Below, piece after piece: positions 25,635-35,173 of a stretch of 64,000 nt of DNA; position 1 is the first letter of the stretch; each line of letters begins with the position of its first letter. The position numbers and the translations under genes were made by a program. The notes beneath the pieces were generated by a model, which was not told the DNA's origin, made no database searches, and saw only the letters and a list, made by a program, of their open reading frames with translations. This DNA comes from Candidatus Krumholzibacteriota bacterium (GTDB taxonomy: Bacteria > Krumholzibacteriota > Krumholzibacteriia > Krumholzibacteriales > WJIX01), in assembly GCA_034520215.1 (NCBI GenBank), contig JAXHNR010000002.1, forward strand, positions 842,642 through 906,641, in the 5' to 3' direction.

Positions 25635-26216
25635 ATGGAAAAATTAATACTTATTATTATCGGTGCTGTACTGGTCAATAACTTTGTTTTGGCCAGGTTC
25701 CTTGGTATATGTCCTTTTCTGGGTGTCTCGAAGAAGCTGGAAACAGCCGCGGGAATGAGCGGCGCGGTTGTATTTGTTATGACTATAGCCTCTATTGCCA
25801 CGTGGATTATATACCACTACATACTTGTTCCTTTTAATCTTTCCTTTCTGAGGACAGTTTCGTTTATTCTTGTAATCGCGGTTCTTGTGCAGTTTGTTGA
25901 ACTTGCTCTTCAGAAGTTATCCCCCGCGCTATATAAAGCTCTCGGAATCTATTTGCCTCTTATTACAACGAATTGTGCTGTTATGGGGCTTTCAGTTCTG
26001 AATATTCAGAAGGAATACACACTGATCGAAAGCGCCGTTTTTGGTATCGGGGCGGGTCTCGGTTTTGGGCTTGCGATGGTTCTCTTCGCGGGACTGAGAG
26101 AGAGGATAGAGTTGTGCGACCCTCCGGTATGTTTCCGAGGCACTGCTATAGGACTTATTACCGCCGGGCTTCTCTCTCTCGCGTTTATGGGGTTTGCCGG
26201 ATTTGTAAAGATGTAG
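25635..26216 (+). CDS. rnfA: Electron transport complex subunit RnfA
   Basis: 193 residues, six membrane helices. Contains [18 protein letters not shown] and [12 protein letters not shown], the conserved RnfA/NqrE half-helix motifs whose Cys residues hold an Fe-S centre at the membrane middle. First gene of a full rnfABCDGE set in the proteobacterial order. Rnf couples reduced ferredoxin oxidation by NAD+ to Na+ or H+ pumping, or runs in reverse. No clear sigma-70 promoter is seen in the 210-base gap upstream. Confidence 0.96.
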   Translation: MEKLILIIIGAVLVNNFVLARFLGICPFLGVSKKLETAAGMSGAVVFVMTIASIATWIIYHYILVPFNLSFLRTVSFILVIAVLVQFVELALQKLSPALYKALGIYLPLITTNCAVMGLSVLNIQKEYTLIESAVFGIGAGLGFGLAMVLFAGLRERIELCDPPVCFRGTAIGLITAGLLSLAFMGFAGFVKM

Positions 26217-26276
26217 TTAATAGGACATGACAGATTTTTACATAGTAGAATTTTTTTAACGGAGGAATTGGATATT

Positions 26277-27104
26277 ATGCTGACTGCTGTTATTGCGCTC
26301 GCGGGGCTTGGCCTTTTGGGAAGTCTCGGTTTGGCAATCGCGGCAAGGGTGTTTGCCGTTGAGACAGATCCCAGGGCTGAGGAGATCGAGGAAGTGCTTC
26401 CGGGAGCCAATTGCGGAGCGTGCGGAAAACCGGGGTGTTTCGATCTGGCCAGGGAAATAGCCCGAGGGAACGCCGATATAGATGCCTGCCCTGTCGGCGG
26501 TGAGAAAGCGGCAAAAGCCATCGGCAAGATTATGGGGATTGATTTCTCCGGGGGCGGCGAGAGGTATGTAGCTCTTGTTCTTTGCGCCGGGGATAATAAG
26601 GAGGCGCTTAAGAAATATCAATACAATGGGATTTATGATTGTGTTTCGGTTGATATGTTTTTCGGCGGGGATAAGGCCTGTTCCTACGGATGCCTGGGAC
26701 TGGGAACATGCGCGGGCGCGTGTCCGTTCGGAGCGATAGATATTCTGCCCGAGGGGATAGCTAAGGTTGACAGTGATAAGTGTACCGGCTGCGGCAAATG
26801 TATTGAAGCCTGCCCAAAGGGTATAATCAAGCTGGTGCCGGCGGGGCGTAATGTTCACATTCTCTGTTCATCCCATGATAAAGGAGCGGCGGCGAAGAAG
26901 AAATGCAGGGTGGCGTGCATAGGCTGTCAGAAATGTGTAAAGGCGGCTCCGGAAGGAGCCATACACATGGATGATTTTCTTGCTGTAATAAATTATGATG
27001 CCGAGATACCTGAAAGTGTAGCCGGCGAGTGTCCGATGGGGACTATAAAGGTATTTAAAACTGAAGACTCTGCCGGGCAAGAGACTGCTGGAGGTGGTTC
27101 GTGA
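26277..27104 (+). CDS. rnfB: Electron transport complex subunit RnfB (polyferredoxin)
   Basis: 275 residues: an N-terminal membrane helix, then the CGACGKPGC four-Cys motif with a later Cys (CPVGG) binding one [4Fe-4S], then ferredoxin repeats including CSYGCLGLGTCAGACP, CTGCGKCIEACP and CIGCQKC. It is the ferredoxin-facing entry of the complex. ATG 26277 is used; TTG 26268 is only 2 bases from GGAGG. The end overlaps rnfC by one base (TGATG). Confidence 0.95.
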   Translation: MLTAVIALAGLGLLGSLGLAIAARVFAVETDPRAEEIEEVLPGANCGACGKPGCFDLAREIARGNADIDACPVGGEKAAKAIGKIMGIDFSGGGERYVALVLCAGDNKEALKKYQYNGIYDCVSVDMFFGGDKACSYGCLGLGTCAGACPFGAIDILPEGIAKVDSDKCTGCGKCIEACPKGIIKLVPAGRNVHILCSSHDKGAAAKKKCRVACIGCQKCVKAAPEGAIHMDDFLAVINYDAEIPESVAGECPMGTIKVFKTEDSAGQETAGGGS

Positions 27105-28426
27105 TGGCCGGAGGCTTTTTTGGCGGCGTACATCCCGAGTATAACAAAGAATTATCGCGCGGTAAATCTATTAGGGTAATGCCCCTTCCCGAACAGTTAA
27201 CCGTATATTTTTCCCAGAATCTCGGAGCTCCTTCAAACGCCGTTGTAAAGAAGGGTGAAGAAGTAAAGAAGGGACAGGTTATAGCACAGCCGGGAGGATT
27301 TGTTTCAACTCCCGTTCATTCGCCGACATCCGGAAAGATAAAATCCACCGGATTTTATCCTTCTCCGGTGGGAACTCTCATGGAGGCGGCTGTTATTATT
27401 CCGGACGGCAGGGACGAATGGGAGGAAGGCTGTGACAGGGAAAGGGATACTGCCGGGTTAACATCTGATGAAATAAAGGATATTGTTAAAGAGGCGGGGA
27501 TTGTTGGAATGGGGGGCGCGACTTTCCCCACACACGTTAAACTCTCTCCTCCCGAAGACAAACCAATTGACATTCTGATACTCAACGGCGCCGAATGTGA
27601 GCCTTATCTCACGTCCGACCACAGGCTGATGCTGGAGAAAACAGAAGAGATTCTGGAAGGAGCATCTCTTTTCGCCCGTGCGATTAACGTCAAAAATATA
27701 GTTGTCGCTATTGAAAAGAATAAGCCCGGCGCTATAGAAAAGATGCGCGAAGCTGTTGAAGGCAGGGATGGTTTCAGCGTTGAACCGATGGAAGTTATTT
27801 ATCCTCAGGGGGCGGAGAAACAGCTTATCTACAGTATAACTGGCAGAAAGGTCCCGGCCGGCGGACTTCCTATGGAAGCCGGCGCGCTCGTACAGAACGT
27901 CGGGACCTGCCTGGCCGCTTTTGAAGCGGCAAGGTTGTCGAGGCCCCTCATACAGCGTGTTGTAGCGGTTACCGGCAGCGGTATTAAAAATCCGGGCAAC
28001 GTACTCGCCCGTGTGGGAACATCTTTCAGGGATATAATAGATTTTTGCGGCGGCATGACGGATGATACGGCAAAGGTGATAAGCGGCGGTCCGATGATGG
28101 GTGTATCGCAATATTCACTTGATTCAGCCGTGAATAAAGGTACAAGCGGGATCGTTCTTCTTAAGGCCGACGAAGTCGCCCAGTTTGAGAATGAACCTTG
28201 TATAAGGTGCGGAAGATGCCTGGTCGTCTGTCCGATGAAGCTGAACCCTTCCGCTCTGAGTATATTCGCCGAGAGAATGCGTTATGAAGAAACCGGGGAG
28301 CATGGAGTCGCAGACTGTATTGAATGCGGTTCATGCGCCTATGTTTGTCCTTCAAAGAGGCCTTTGGTTCAACATTTCAAGAGAGCCAAGGCCGAAATTC
28401 GAAATAGATCTAAAAAGGCGGGCTGA
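27104..28426 (+). CDS. rnfC: Electron transport complex subunit RnfC
   Basis: 440 residues: N-terminal barrel-sandwich domain (KKGEEVKKGQVIAQ), an NADH/FMN-binding NuoF-like domain (GIVGMGGATFPTHVKL, LNGAECEPYLTSD, PQGAEKQLIYSITGR), and two C-terminal [4Fe-4S] motifs CIRCGRCLVVCP and CIECGSCAYVCP. It is the NAD(H) site of Rnf. ATG 27104 overlaps the rnfB stop; a GTG one codon upstream is an equally spaced alternative. Confidence 0.96.
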   Translation: MAGGFFGGVHPEYNKELSRGKSIRVMPLPEQLTVYFSQNLGAPSNAVVKKGEEVKKGQVIAQPGGFVSTPVHSPTSGKIKSTGFYPSPVGTLMEAAVIIPDGRDEWEEGCDRERDTAGLTSDEIKDIVKEAGIVGMGGATFPTHVKLSPPEDKPIDILILNGAECEPYLTSDHRLMLEKTEEILEGASLFARAINVKNIVVAIEKNKPGAIEKMREAVEGRDGFSVEPMEVIYPQGAEKQLIYSITGRKVPAGGLPMEAGALVQNVGTCLAAFEAARLSRPLIQRVVAVTGSGIKNPGNVLARVGTSFRDIIDFCGGMTDDTAKVISGGPMMGVSQYSLDSAVNKGTSGIVLLKADEVAQFENEPCIRCGRCLVVCPMKLNPSALSIFAERMRYEETGEHGVADCIECGSCAYVCPSKRPLVQHFKRAKAEIRNRSKKAG

Positions 28427-28502
28427 TAACATAGAGGCCGGCAGATGAACTCTGCTTGTGTAAAGAATAGAGCCCGCAAGATAAAAATATCTGGAGGTTC
28501 TT

Positions 28503-29624
28503 TTGGAAGACGAAATGAAAGATAAAGATCGGAAATCCGGATCCGGAAAGAATGAAATGAAGAGGGAAGAAGCGGGAAAAAATAAAACTTCCCGGAAACC
28601 GCCTGAGAAAAAGAAGGAAGAGCCCTTTAGGGAAAGATTCATTGTAAGTTCATCTCCCCATATTCACGATGGACGGACAACCTCCAGTATCATGCGTCTG
28701 GTTATTTTTGCTCTTCTGCCCGCCGCACTCTTTTCCATTTACATATTCGGTGTTACATCTCTCAGGGTAATTGTCATTTCAATTTGTTCCGCTCTCGTAT
28801 TTGAGCTTTTAGCGCTGAGAATCATGAAGCGTCCTGTTAATATCAGTGACGACAGCGCTTTTCTTACCGGACTTCTGCTTGCTCTCAACCTGCCGCCGGG
28901 AAGTCCCTGGTGGCTTGTTGTAACGGGGACGTTTTTCGCTATAGTAGTCGCCAAGCAGATATTCGGGGGGCTTGGTTATAATCCCTTTAATCCGGCTCTT
29001 ATAGGCCGCGTAGTTCTGCTTGTTTCCTTTCCCGTGCATATGACGAGGTGGATTGCCCCTTCAGCGTGGGGCGCCGACGCCGTTACAACCGCGACTCCTC
29101 TTGGACGTATGGCGGAAAGCTTAGATACACTCGGGCATATTGATATGGATTTAATCAGGGAATTATTCAGCAGAGAAGAGATAATAAATCTCCTTATAGG
29201 AAACACAGCGGGATGTATCGGCGAGGTTTCGATCATTCTTCTGGCCGCGGGAGGCATTTTCCTTATAGCTAAGAAAGTAATTTCCTGGCATATACCGGTT
29301 TCTTTTATCGGTTCCGTCTGGCTTCTGACTGGGATATTTTACAAGATTGACCCCGCTCACTACATCAATCCGACATTTCATGTGCTTTCGGGAGGTCTTT
29401 TCCTGGGCGCTATATTTATGGCGACTGATTACGTTACTTCACCTATGACATCCTCAGGTAAGATTATTTTCGGAATAGGATGCGGGTTGATAACCGTTCT
29501 TATCAGGTTGTTTGGAGTATATCCGGAAGGAGTAAGCTTCGCCATTCTGCTTATGAACGCCGCGACTCCTCTTATAGACCGTTATACTAAACCAAAGGTA
29601 TTCGGAGCCCGCAAGGCGGCATGA
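28503..29624 (+). CDS. rnfD: Electron transport complex subunit RnfD
   Basis: 373 residues: an unusual hydrophilic N-terminus of about 40 residues, nearly all Lys, Glu, Asp, Arg and Ser, then the RnfD/NqrB membrane core (SSPHIHDGRTT, GGLGYNPFNPALIGRV). The covalent-FMN site reads DAVTTATPLG. The start is TTG with GGAGG 6 bases upstream. FMN is attached by ApbE, encoded convergently just past rnfE. The charged extension is the only atypical part. Confidence 0.95.
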   Translation: MEDEMKDKDRKSGSGKNEMKREEAGKNKTSRKPPEKKKEEPFRERFIVSSSPHIHDGRTTSSIMRLVIFALLPAALFSIYIFGVTSLRVIVISICSALVFELLALRIMKRPVNISDDSAFLTGLLLALNLPPGSPWWLVVTGTFFAIVVAKQIFGGLGYNPFNPALIGRVVLLVSFPVHMTRWIAPSAWGADAVTTATPLGRMAESLDTLGHIDMDLIRELFSREEIINLLIGNTAGCIGEVSIILLAAGGIFLIAKKVISWHIPVSFIGSVWLLTGIFYKIDPAHYINPTFHVLSGGLFLGAIFMATDYVTSPMTSSGKIIFGIGCGLITVLIRLFGVYPEGVSFAILLMNAATPLIDRYTKPKVFGARKAA

Positions 29625-29649
29625 TCGAAAAGATGGAGGTTTAAGAGTA

Positions 29650-30273
29650 ATGAAAGAGATATTCCGGTTAACTCTCGTACTTACGGTTATTACGGCCGTG
29701 TCGGCAAGTGTGCTTGCTTTTGTGAGTTATAAGACGGAAGAGCCTATAATGAAAGCCCTGCAGGAAGAGAAAATGAAGGCCGTAAGGAATGTTTTGCCCC
29801 CTTTTGATAATAAAATTATTGAGGACAGAAAATTTATAGTTAATTCGGCCGGCGATACCCTCGAGGTATTCAGAGGCAGAAAAGACGGTAAAATCACAGG
29901 TGCCGCGTTTCCGGTTATATCGGCTGACGGTTACTCAGGGGATATTGAATTTCTCGTAGGTGTTAACAGAGATGGGGTTATCCAGGGTATAGAGATACTG
30001 AAACATTCGGAAACTCCTGGGCTCGGCGCTAAAATTTCCGGGGAGTTTAGAGAACAGTTCAAGAATCACAGCATTGATAATACCAAAGTATGGGAGGTAG
30101 AGAAGGACGGCGGAGAGTTCACGCAGATTACGGGAGCTACGATTTCATCCAGGGCCGTAACGAGGGCGATTCGCAAAGGACTTAACTTCTATGAAACCAA
30201 TATCAATGAAATTACAGGTGGAACAGATAGATTAAAAGAAAGCGTTAAACAGGGAAGTGAGGAGAAAGAGTAA
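29650..30273 (+). CDS. rnfG: Electron transport complex subunit RnfG
   Basis: 207 residues: one N-terminal membrane helix and a periplasmic FMN-binding domain. KHSETPGLGAKI and the flavinylation motif TGATISSRAV (Thr-linked FMN) are present. It carries electrons between RnfD and RnfB across the outer face of the membrane. The C-terminal tail is polar. It overlaps rnfE by one base (TAATG). Confidence 0.95.
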   Translation: MKEIFRLTLVLTVITAVSASVLAFVSYKTEEPIMKALQEEKMKAVRNVLPPFDNKIIEDRKFIVNSAGDTLEVFRGRKDGKITGAAFPVISADGYSGDIEFLVGVNRDGVIQGIEILKHSETPGLGAKISGEFREQFKNHSIDNTKVWEVEKDGGEFTQITGATISSRAVTRAIRKGLNFYETNINEITGGTDRLKESVKQGSEEKE

Positions 30274-30968
30274 TGAACGCAGGTAAAGAGTTTATTAAGG
30301 GATTCTGGAGAGAAAATCCGGTTTTCAGACTGGTTCTCGGGCTTTGTCCTACTCTGGCTGTTACCACTACAGCTGTAAATGGTATGGGTATGGGACTGGC
30401 GACTACATTCGTTCTTGTCTCTTCCAACACGGTTATTTCCCTGATAAGGTCTTTTATCCCCAAGAAGATCCGTATACCCGCCTTTATCGTAACGATAGCC
30501 ACCTTTGTTACTATAGTTGACCTCGTTATGAACGGCTATTTTCACGCTCTGCATAAAAGTCTCGGGCTTTTTATTCCGCTTATAGTTGTCAACTGCATTA
30601 TTCTGGGACGCGCGGAGGCCTTTGCTTCCAAGAACCCCGTGTGGATTTCTATTGTGGATGGCTTTGGAGTGGGGTTGGGGTTCGCGGTTTCCCTTACGAT
30701 TATTGGTGTAGTAAGGGAACTGTTCGGCAACGGAACCGTATTTAATATTTCGATATTTGGAGATTCCTTTAACCCGCTTCTCCTTGTAATTATGCCGCCC
30801 GGAGCTTTTATTGTGCTTGGAATTCTTCTGGGCCTGATGAACAAGATCGAAATAAAGATAGCGGAAAGATCCGGAAGAGAACCTATCATAAGCAAAAAAC
30901 ACGATTGCGCGGGGTGTGTTGTCAACCGCAGCTGGTTTGACTTAGGCAGCGTAGAAAAAGGGCAATAA
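30273..30968 (+). CDS. rnfE: Electron transport complex subunit RnfE
   Basis: 231 residues, six membrane helices, with FWRENPVFRLVLGLCPTLAVT and LFIPLIVVNCIILGRAEAF, the Cys-bearing half-helix motifs shared with RnfA. The C-terminus has a KKHDCAGC extension with two Cys. Last gene of the operon; 31 bases later the convergent apbE gene ends, with no strong terminator visible between them. Confidence 0.95.
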   Translation: MNAGKEFIKGFWRENPVFRLVLGLCPTLAVTTTAVNGMGMGLATTFVLVSSNTVISLIRSFIPKKIRIPAFIVTIATFVTIVDLVMNGYFHALHKSLGLFIPLIVVNCIILGRAEAFASKNPVWISIVDGFGVGLGFAVSLTIIGVVRELFGNGTVFNISIFGDSFNPLLLVIMPPGAFIVLGILLGLMNKIEIKIAERSGREPIISKKHDCAGCVVNRSWFDLGSVEKGQ

Positions 30969-30999
30969 ATCCGCGGCCGAAGTTCTTTCCGTCCGGCTT

Positions 31000-32097
31000 C
31001 TATTCAAGAATCACTTTTCCCTCAAGATCTGAGCTTTTCACAAATCTGATCCTTGCATCGTCTGAAACTATAAAGACAGCCTTCGCGTATTGTGCTTCGG
31101 CGGGTTTGCCCGCTCGCCGGGCAGTTTCAGATATATAATCTGCTGAGCCGTTTCCCTTTATTTTTCTGAGAGTATCCAGGCCCCTTTCAGGCCCGAGAAC
31201 GAAGAGAGCGGTGGAAAGAGCGTCGGAAGCTGCGGCTGTCGGGGAAATAACAGTTACGCTGAGAGTGTTCCCCGAAACCGGCCTTCCAGTCAGGGGATTG
31301 ATGATATGACCGATTGTCTTATCATCTCTTCTAATGAAGTTTTCATAATTTCCGGAAGTTGCCACGGCTTCATTCTTCAGGATAATATATCCTGTTATTT
31401 CAGAATCACCCGTTGGATTGCGTATTCCAACGACCCACCCCGTTTTACCGGGCGGCGAGCCGAAAGCGTAGATGTTTCCTCCAAGGTTGACTAGAGCCGA
31501 TTCCACCCCTTCTTTTCTAAGTATTTCAGCGCATCGGTCGACACCGTAGCCCTTCGCGACTCCCGCCAGATCAATTTGCGTTCCCTCCGGCAGTGCTACG
31601 GAATTTCTGTTCTCGCCGATCTTAATTTTCCCGTATCCAACCCTGTCTAAAGCGTTATTGATCTCTTTATCTGAAGGAAGCTGTTTGGCTCCGTCCTGAA
31701 ATCCCCATAAACGCACGAGAGGTCTTGCCGTAATGTCAAAGGCGCCTCCCGTTTTTTCTGAGAACAGGGTAGATATCCTGATAAGCTCTGAAAGTTCGGG
31801 CGAAAGGACTAAAGGTTCTTTGCCGGCGCTCAAGTTAAGCTGTGATATTTCACTCTCGGGATTCCAGGTGCTCATTACGGTTTCGAGTCTGTGAAGTTCG
31901 TGCAGGGCTTTGCCGGCGGCGTCAAGAGCTTTTTTCCTGCTCATTCCGTATATAGTAATACTCGCCTTTGTTCCCATTACATATGTTTCTTTTACCACCG
32001 GGTCTTCTTTTGAACAGGAGATAAGGGCTTGAAGGTAAAATACAAGCAGAAAAACAAGGACTGAGAGCCTGACTTTTTTTCTATCAATAAGCGGCAT
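31000..32097 (-). CDS. apbE: FAD:protein FMN transferase (ApbE), lipoprotein
   Basis: 365 residues with a lipoprotein signal (hydrophobic stretch ending LISC|S), so it faces the periplasm. ApbE motifs present: YVMGTKASITIYG, STWNPESEISQLN, GGAFDITARPLVRLWGF, IDLAGVAKGYGVD and NLGGNIYAFG. It moves FMN from FAD to the Thr of target motifs, here most likely RnfD and RnfG of the convergent neighbour operon. ATG 32097 overlaps the pgi stop (TGATG) with GGAG upstream, so it is cotranscribed with pgi, not with rnf. Confidence 0.94.
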   Translation of the reverse strand: MPLIDRKKVRLSVLVFLLVFYLQALISCSKEDPVVKETYVMGTKASITIYGMSRKKALDAAGKALHELHRLETVMSTWNPESEISQLNLSAGKEPLVLSPELSELIRISTLFSEKTGGAFDITARPLVRLWGFQDGAKQLPSDKEINNALDRVGYGKIKIGENRNSVALPEGTQIDLAGVAKGYGVDRCAEILRKEGVESALVNLGGNIYAFGSPPGKTGWVVGIRNPTGDSEITGYIILKNEAVATSGNYENFIRRDDKTIGHIINPLTGRPVSGNTLSVTVISPTAAASDALSTALFVLGPERGLDTLRKIKGNGSADYISETARRAGKPAEAQYAKAVFIVSDDARIRFVKSSDLEGKVILE

Positions 32098-33362
32098 CAA
32101 GAAACTCCGGGTTTTCCGAGAAGCTTAAACATTCTGTTTTTGTATTCCTCCACTCCCGGTTGATTAAAGGGGTTTACATCAAGCAGCCGTCCGGTTACGG
32201 CGACTGACAGCTCAAAGAAGATAAAAAGTTCTCCTAAAGAAGCGGGAGTGATAGAGGGGATCTGAAGTGAAATAACCGGAATTCCTCCATGGATATGAGC
32301 ACCCCTCGTTCCTTCGTACGCCGTGTAGTTGATCTGGCCTAAGGATCTTCCCGCTATGTAATTAAGGTTGTCAAGATTTTCCGGATCTTCAGGAATTACT
32401 ACATCGCGTCTCGGCCGCTTTGCCACGAGAAATGTTTCAAGAAGATTTCTCCTGCCCTCCTGGAGAAGCTGTCCCAGGGAATGCAGATCGGTCGTCATAA
32501 CGGCTGAAGCGGGAAAAAGTCCTTTACCGTCCTTCCCCTCTGATTCACCGGCAAGTTGTTTCCACCATTCACAGAAATAATGAAGCTCTGTGTGAAAGGT
32601 TGAAAGAACTTCGACCGCGGTTCCGCATTTGTGAAGCAAGTATCGGATAAGCGCATAGCGGATCATGATATTGTCTTTTTCCGCGGCGGTGTATTTTTTG
32701 AGCGCAGCGGATGAACCATCTATCATTTCTTTTATTGGAATCCCGGCGGCCGCGCAGGGAAAAAGTCCAACCGGGGAGAGAACGCTGAATCGTCCTCCCA
32801 CATTTTCCGGAATAGTAAAAGTCAATATTTTTTCAAGGCGCGCCGTCTGCCGCAGGGCTCCCTTTTCGGCGTCCGTAATTGCTATAATCCTCTTTAACGC
32901 TTCCTTCTTTCCGTGCCGCTCGATGAGTTTATCTCTTAGCAGCCTGAAGGCTATAGCGGGTTCGGTGGTAGTTCCCGATTTGGATATAACACATAGGGCG
33001 AACCTCTTTCCTTCAAGACTGGACATGAGTCTGTCGTGATATCCGGGGGAAAGGCTGTTGCCCGCGAAAATAACGGGGAATGACGCTTCTTCCGGAAGGG
33101 CCTCAATAGCGGCTTTCGCGCCTAAGTACGATCCCCCTATTCCTACGACGACGAGGCAGTCGTTTTCATCCTGAATTCTTATTGATGCTTTTGTTACGGC
33201 ATCCAGTTCGAATTCGGGGGTATTCGGAAGGTCAAGCCATCCGAGCATATTTGAACCGGCCCCTTCTCTGTCTAGAATAGAAAGGAGGGCTTCCAAAGCT
33301 TTAGAATTTTCTTTGTCTTTATCAGAAACAACCTTTAAGTTATACGCTTCTAAAGAAATCAC
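32097..33362 (-). CDS. pgi: Glucose-6-phosphate isomerase
   Basis: 421 residues, a short bacterial PGI type. Substrate motifs: VVGIGGSYLGAKAA, VISKSGTTTEPAIAF, VGGRFSVLSPVGLFP and the C-terminal FFELSVAVTG...NPFNQPGVEEYK with the catalytic Lys region. It converts glucose-6-phosphate and fructose-6-phosphate. The start is GTG with GCAGG upstream, 25 bases after ftcD. Being between ftcD and apbE is an odd functional mix for an operon. Confidence 0.94.
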   Translation of the reverse strand: MISLEAYNLKVVSDKDKENSKALEALLSILDREGAGSNMLGWLDLPNTPEFELDAVTKASIRIQDENDCLVVVGIGGSYLGAKAAIEALPEEASFPVIFAGNSLSPGYHDRLMSSLEGKRFALCVISKSGTTTEPAIAFRLLRDKLIERHGKKEALKRIIAITDAEKGALRQTARLEKILTFTIPENVGGRFSVLSPVGLFPCAAAGIPIKEMIDGSSAALKKYTAAEKDNIMIRYALIRYLLHKCGTAVEVLSTFHTELHYFCEWWKQLAGESEGKDGKGLFPASAVMTTDLHSLGQLLQEGRRNLLETFLVAKRPRRDVVIPEDPENLDNLNYIAGRSLGQINYTAYEGTRGAHIHGGIPVISLQIPSITPASLGELFIFFELSVAVTGRLLDVNPFNQPGVEEYKNRMFKLLGKPGVS

Positions 33363-33387
33363 CGCAACCTGCCCGGAGCCGAACCAG

Positions 33388-35064
33388 TTAATCCTGTTCA
33401 GAAAGAGCCTTTTTCGTTTTCAGAACCGTCTTTTCTGTCTCTTTGGTTACATTCCTTCTTATTTTTTCAGCTTCTTTAAGTATATCCGCTTTGAATTTCT
33501 CGTCATTTATCCCGCCCAGATTGATAATTATATTGAGGAAAGCCCCCTCAGCGGCGCTCGCGGCAGTCAGGGCGGCGACAGCTGCGTCGCTGAGACTGTT
33601 TCTATTGCCTTTTTCAAAGGCGATACGCGCCAATCTGGACGCTTCCTGAGTTCTCTTTAAAACATTCAGGGGCACGAGAGTGGCGTTCTTGGTTGCTTCC
33701 TCAATAGCTTCGTCGCGAATCTCCTTGTCCTCTTTCTTTTTCCCCGGAAGACGCATCGCGCTCATAACTTCGTTAAAAGCGTCTGTATCCCTGTCCACAT
33801 CGGCTAGAAACTCATCTTTGAGATTCTGCGCTCTAACACCCAATTCTTCCATCTCATCGAAAACGTCCTTGTATTTTTTCTTCCCGTGAGTGAGAGCCGC
33901 AACCATGGAAGATAAAGCTCCGCTGATAGATCCGCAAAGGGCCGCCACGCTTCCTCCGCCCGGCGCGGGAGAATCCGCCGACAGCTCATCAACGAAATCT
34001 GTAACAGTCATATTGTTGAGACTGTCCTCACGCTTTATCTGGTATTCGATTATCTTCTTCTCCGGTTCGAAGGGGTAAAGGTCGCTTAACCCAAGAGAGA
34101 GATCTGCTATATGAATAAGTTCCGATTGAGTTACTCCGGTGCTTTTACCGGCTTTTCTAAGATAATGTCTTCCCGCTTCCAGTATTGCCTCGATCGGCAG
34201 GAGCCCCACAAGCTCGCTCCCTGTTACCCTTACGCCGAGCTCTCCGGCGATTCTGCGGCATTGATCAAATACGAGATGAGGCGGTGATACTTTATAATTT
34301 ATCAGATTTATCGAGACCTGAGCCCGCCCGAAATCATCCATATACCACCCTACTGCCTTTACATCTTTAAATATGCCCGGATCTCTGAGTGCCTTCCCGT
34401 TTTCATCACGTACTACCTTCCTGTTGGCGTCTCTCTTGAGACGTCCCTTTTCGCGAATTGTAAAGGCAATTTCTCTGGCAACTTTCCTGTCTCTCGTGTT
34501 GAGATTAACGTTATAGGCTATCAGGAATTCTCTCGCCCCTATAATAGTAGCGCCTGATTTCTTGTTGAAACGCGCCTTTCCGAAATCCGGTTTCCATTCG
34601 GGGTCCTTCAATTTTTCCCCGAGTCCTTCATATTCCCCTTTTCTCACAGTGGCGAGATTTTTCCTTTCGGGACGGGAAGCAGCGTTTTCGTATAGATATA
34701 CCGGTATATCAAGTTCTTCCCCCACGCGCCTGCCGAGCGCCTTTGCCAGTTCAACGCAATCTTCCATCGTGATATCAGACACGGGAACGAAAGGCACTAC
34801 ATCTGTCGCTCCCATTCTCATATGAGTCCCGCTGTGGGTTGACATATCTATCAGTTCTGAAGCCTTCGATATTGCCCTGAAAGCCGCTTCCACTATTGCG
34901 TCGGGCGGCCCTATAAAGGTGACCACAGTCCGGTTGGTATCCTTGCCGGGATCTACATCGAGAAGAGTTATATCCTTTACCGATTCAATCTCGCCGGTGA
35001 TCTTTTTGATTTTCTCAAGGTCGCGACCTTCGCTGAAATTGGGGACACATTCTACAATTTTCAT
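33388..35064 (-). CDS. ftcD: Fused glutamate formimidoyltransferase / formimidoyl-THF cyclodeaminase
   Basis: 558 residues in two enzymes. Residues 1-~330 are formimidoyltransferase: VECVPNFSEGRD, DTNRTVVTFIG, HSGTHMRMGATDVVPFVP and IPVYLYE. Residues ~350-558 are the helical cyclodeaminase: PAPGGGSVAALCGSISGAL and the DRDTDAFNEVM segment. It transfers the formimino group of formiminoglutamate (from histidine) to tetrahydrofolate and releases ammonia, giving methenyl-THF, as in the animal bifunctional enzyme. No other histidine-degradation gene is in the window. It begins a minus-strand operon behind the promoter at 35115-35143. Confidence 0.92.
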   Translation of the reverse strand: MKIVECVPNFSEGRDLEKIKKITGEIESVKDITLLDVDPGKDTNRTVVTFIGPPDAIVEAAFRAISKASELIDMSTHSGTHMRMGATDVVPFVPVSDITMEDCVELAKALGRRVGEELDIPVYLYENAASRPERKNLATVRKGEYEGLGEKLKDPEWKPDFGKARFNKKSGATIIGAREFLIAYNVNLNTRDRKVAREIAFTIREKGRLKRDANRKVVRDENGKALRDPGIFKDVKAVGWYMDDFGRAQVSINLINYKVSPPHLVFDQCRRIAGELGVRVTGSELVGLLPIEAILEAGRHYLRKAGKSTGVTQSELIHIADLSLGLSDLYPFEPEKKIIEYQIKREDSLNNMTVTDFVDELSADSPAPGGGSVAALCGSISGALSSMVAALTHGKKKYKDVFDEMEELGVRAQNLKDEFLADVDRDTDAFNEVMSAMRLPGKKKEDKEIRDEAIEEATKNATLVPLNVLKRTQEASRLARIAFEKGNRNSLSDAAVAALTAASAAEGAFLNIIINLGGINDEKFKADILKEAEKIRRNVTKETEKTVLKTKKALSEQD

Positions 35065-35114
35065 GATCTATGACTCCTCTTGTTTTATCTTCGAAGATAT
35101 GCCAATATGTGGAT

Positions 35115-35143
35115 AGAATATAATTGTAAAGGGTTAAGGTCAA
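35115..35143 (-). promoter_or_regulatory. Sigma-70 promoter for ftcD-pgi-apbE
   Basis: Minus-strand TTGACC and TATTCT are 17 bases apart, giving a start near 35108 and a leader of about 44 bases with GAGGAG before the ATG. Confidence 0.6.
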
Positions 35144-35173
35144 GTGCGGGTTTGAATTTTGATTGGAAAGTCG

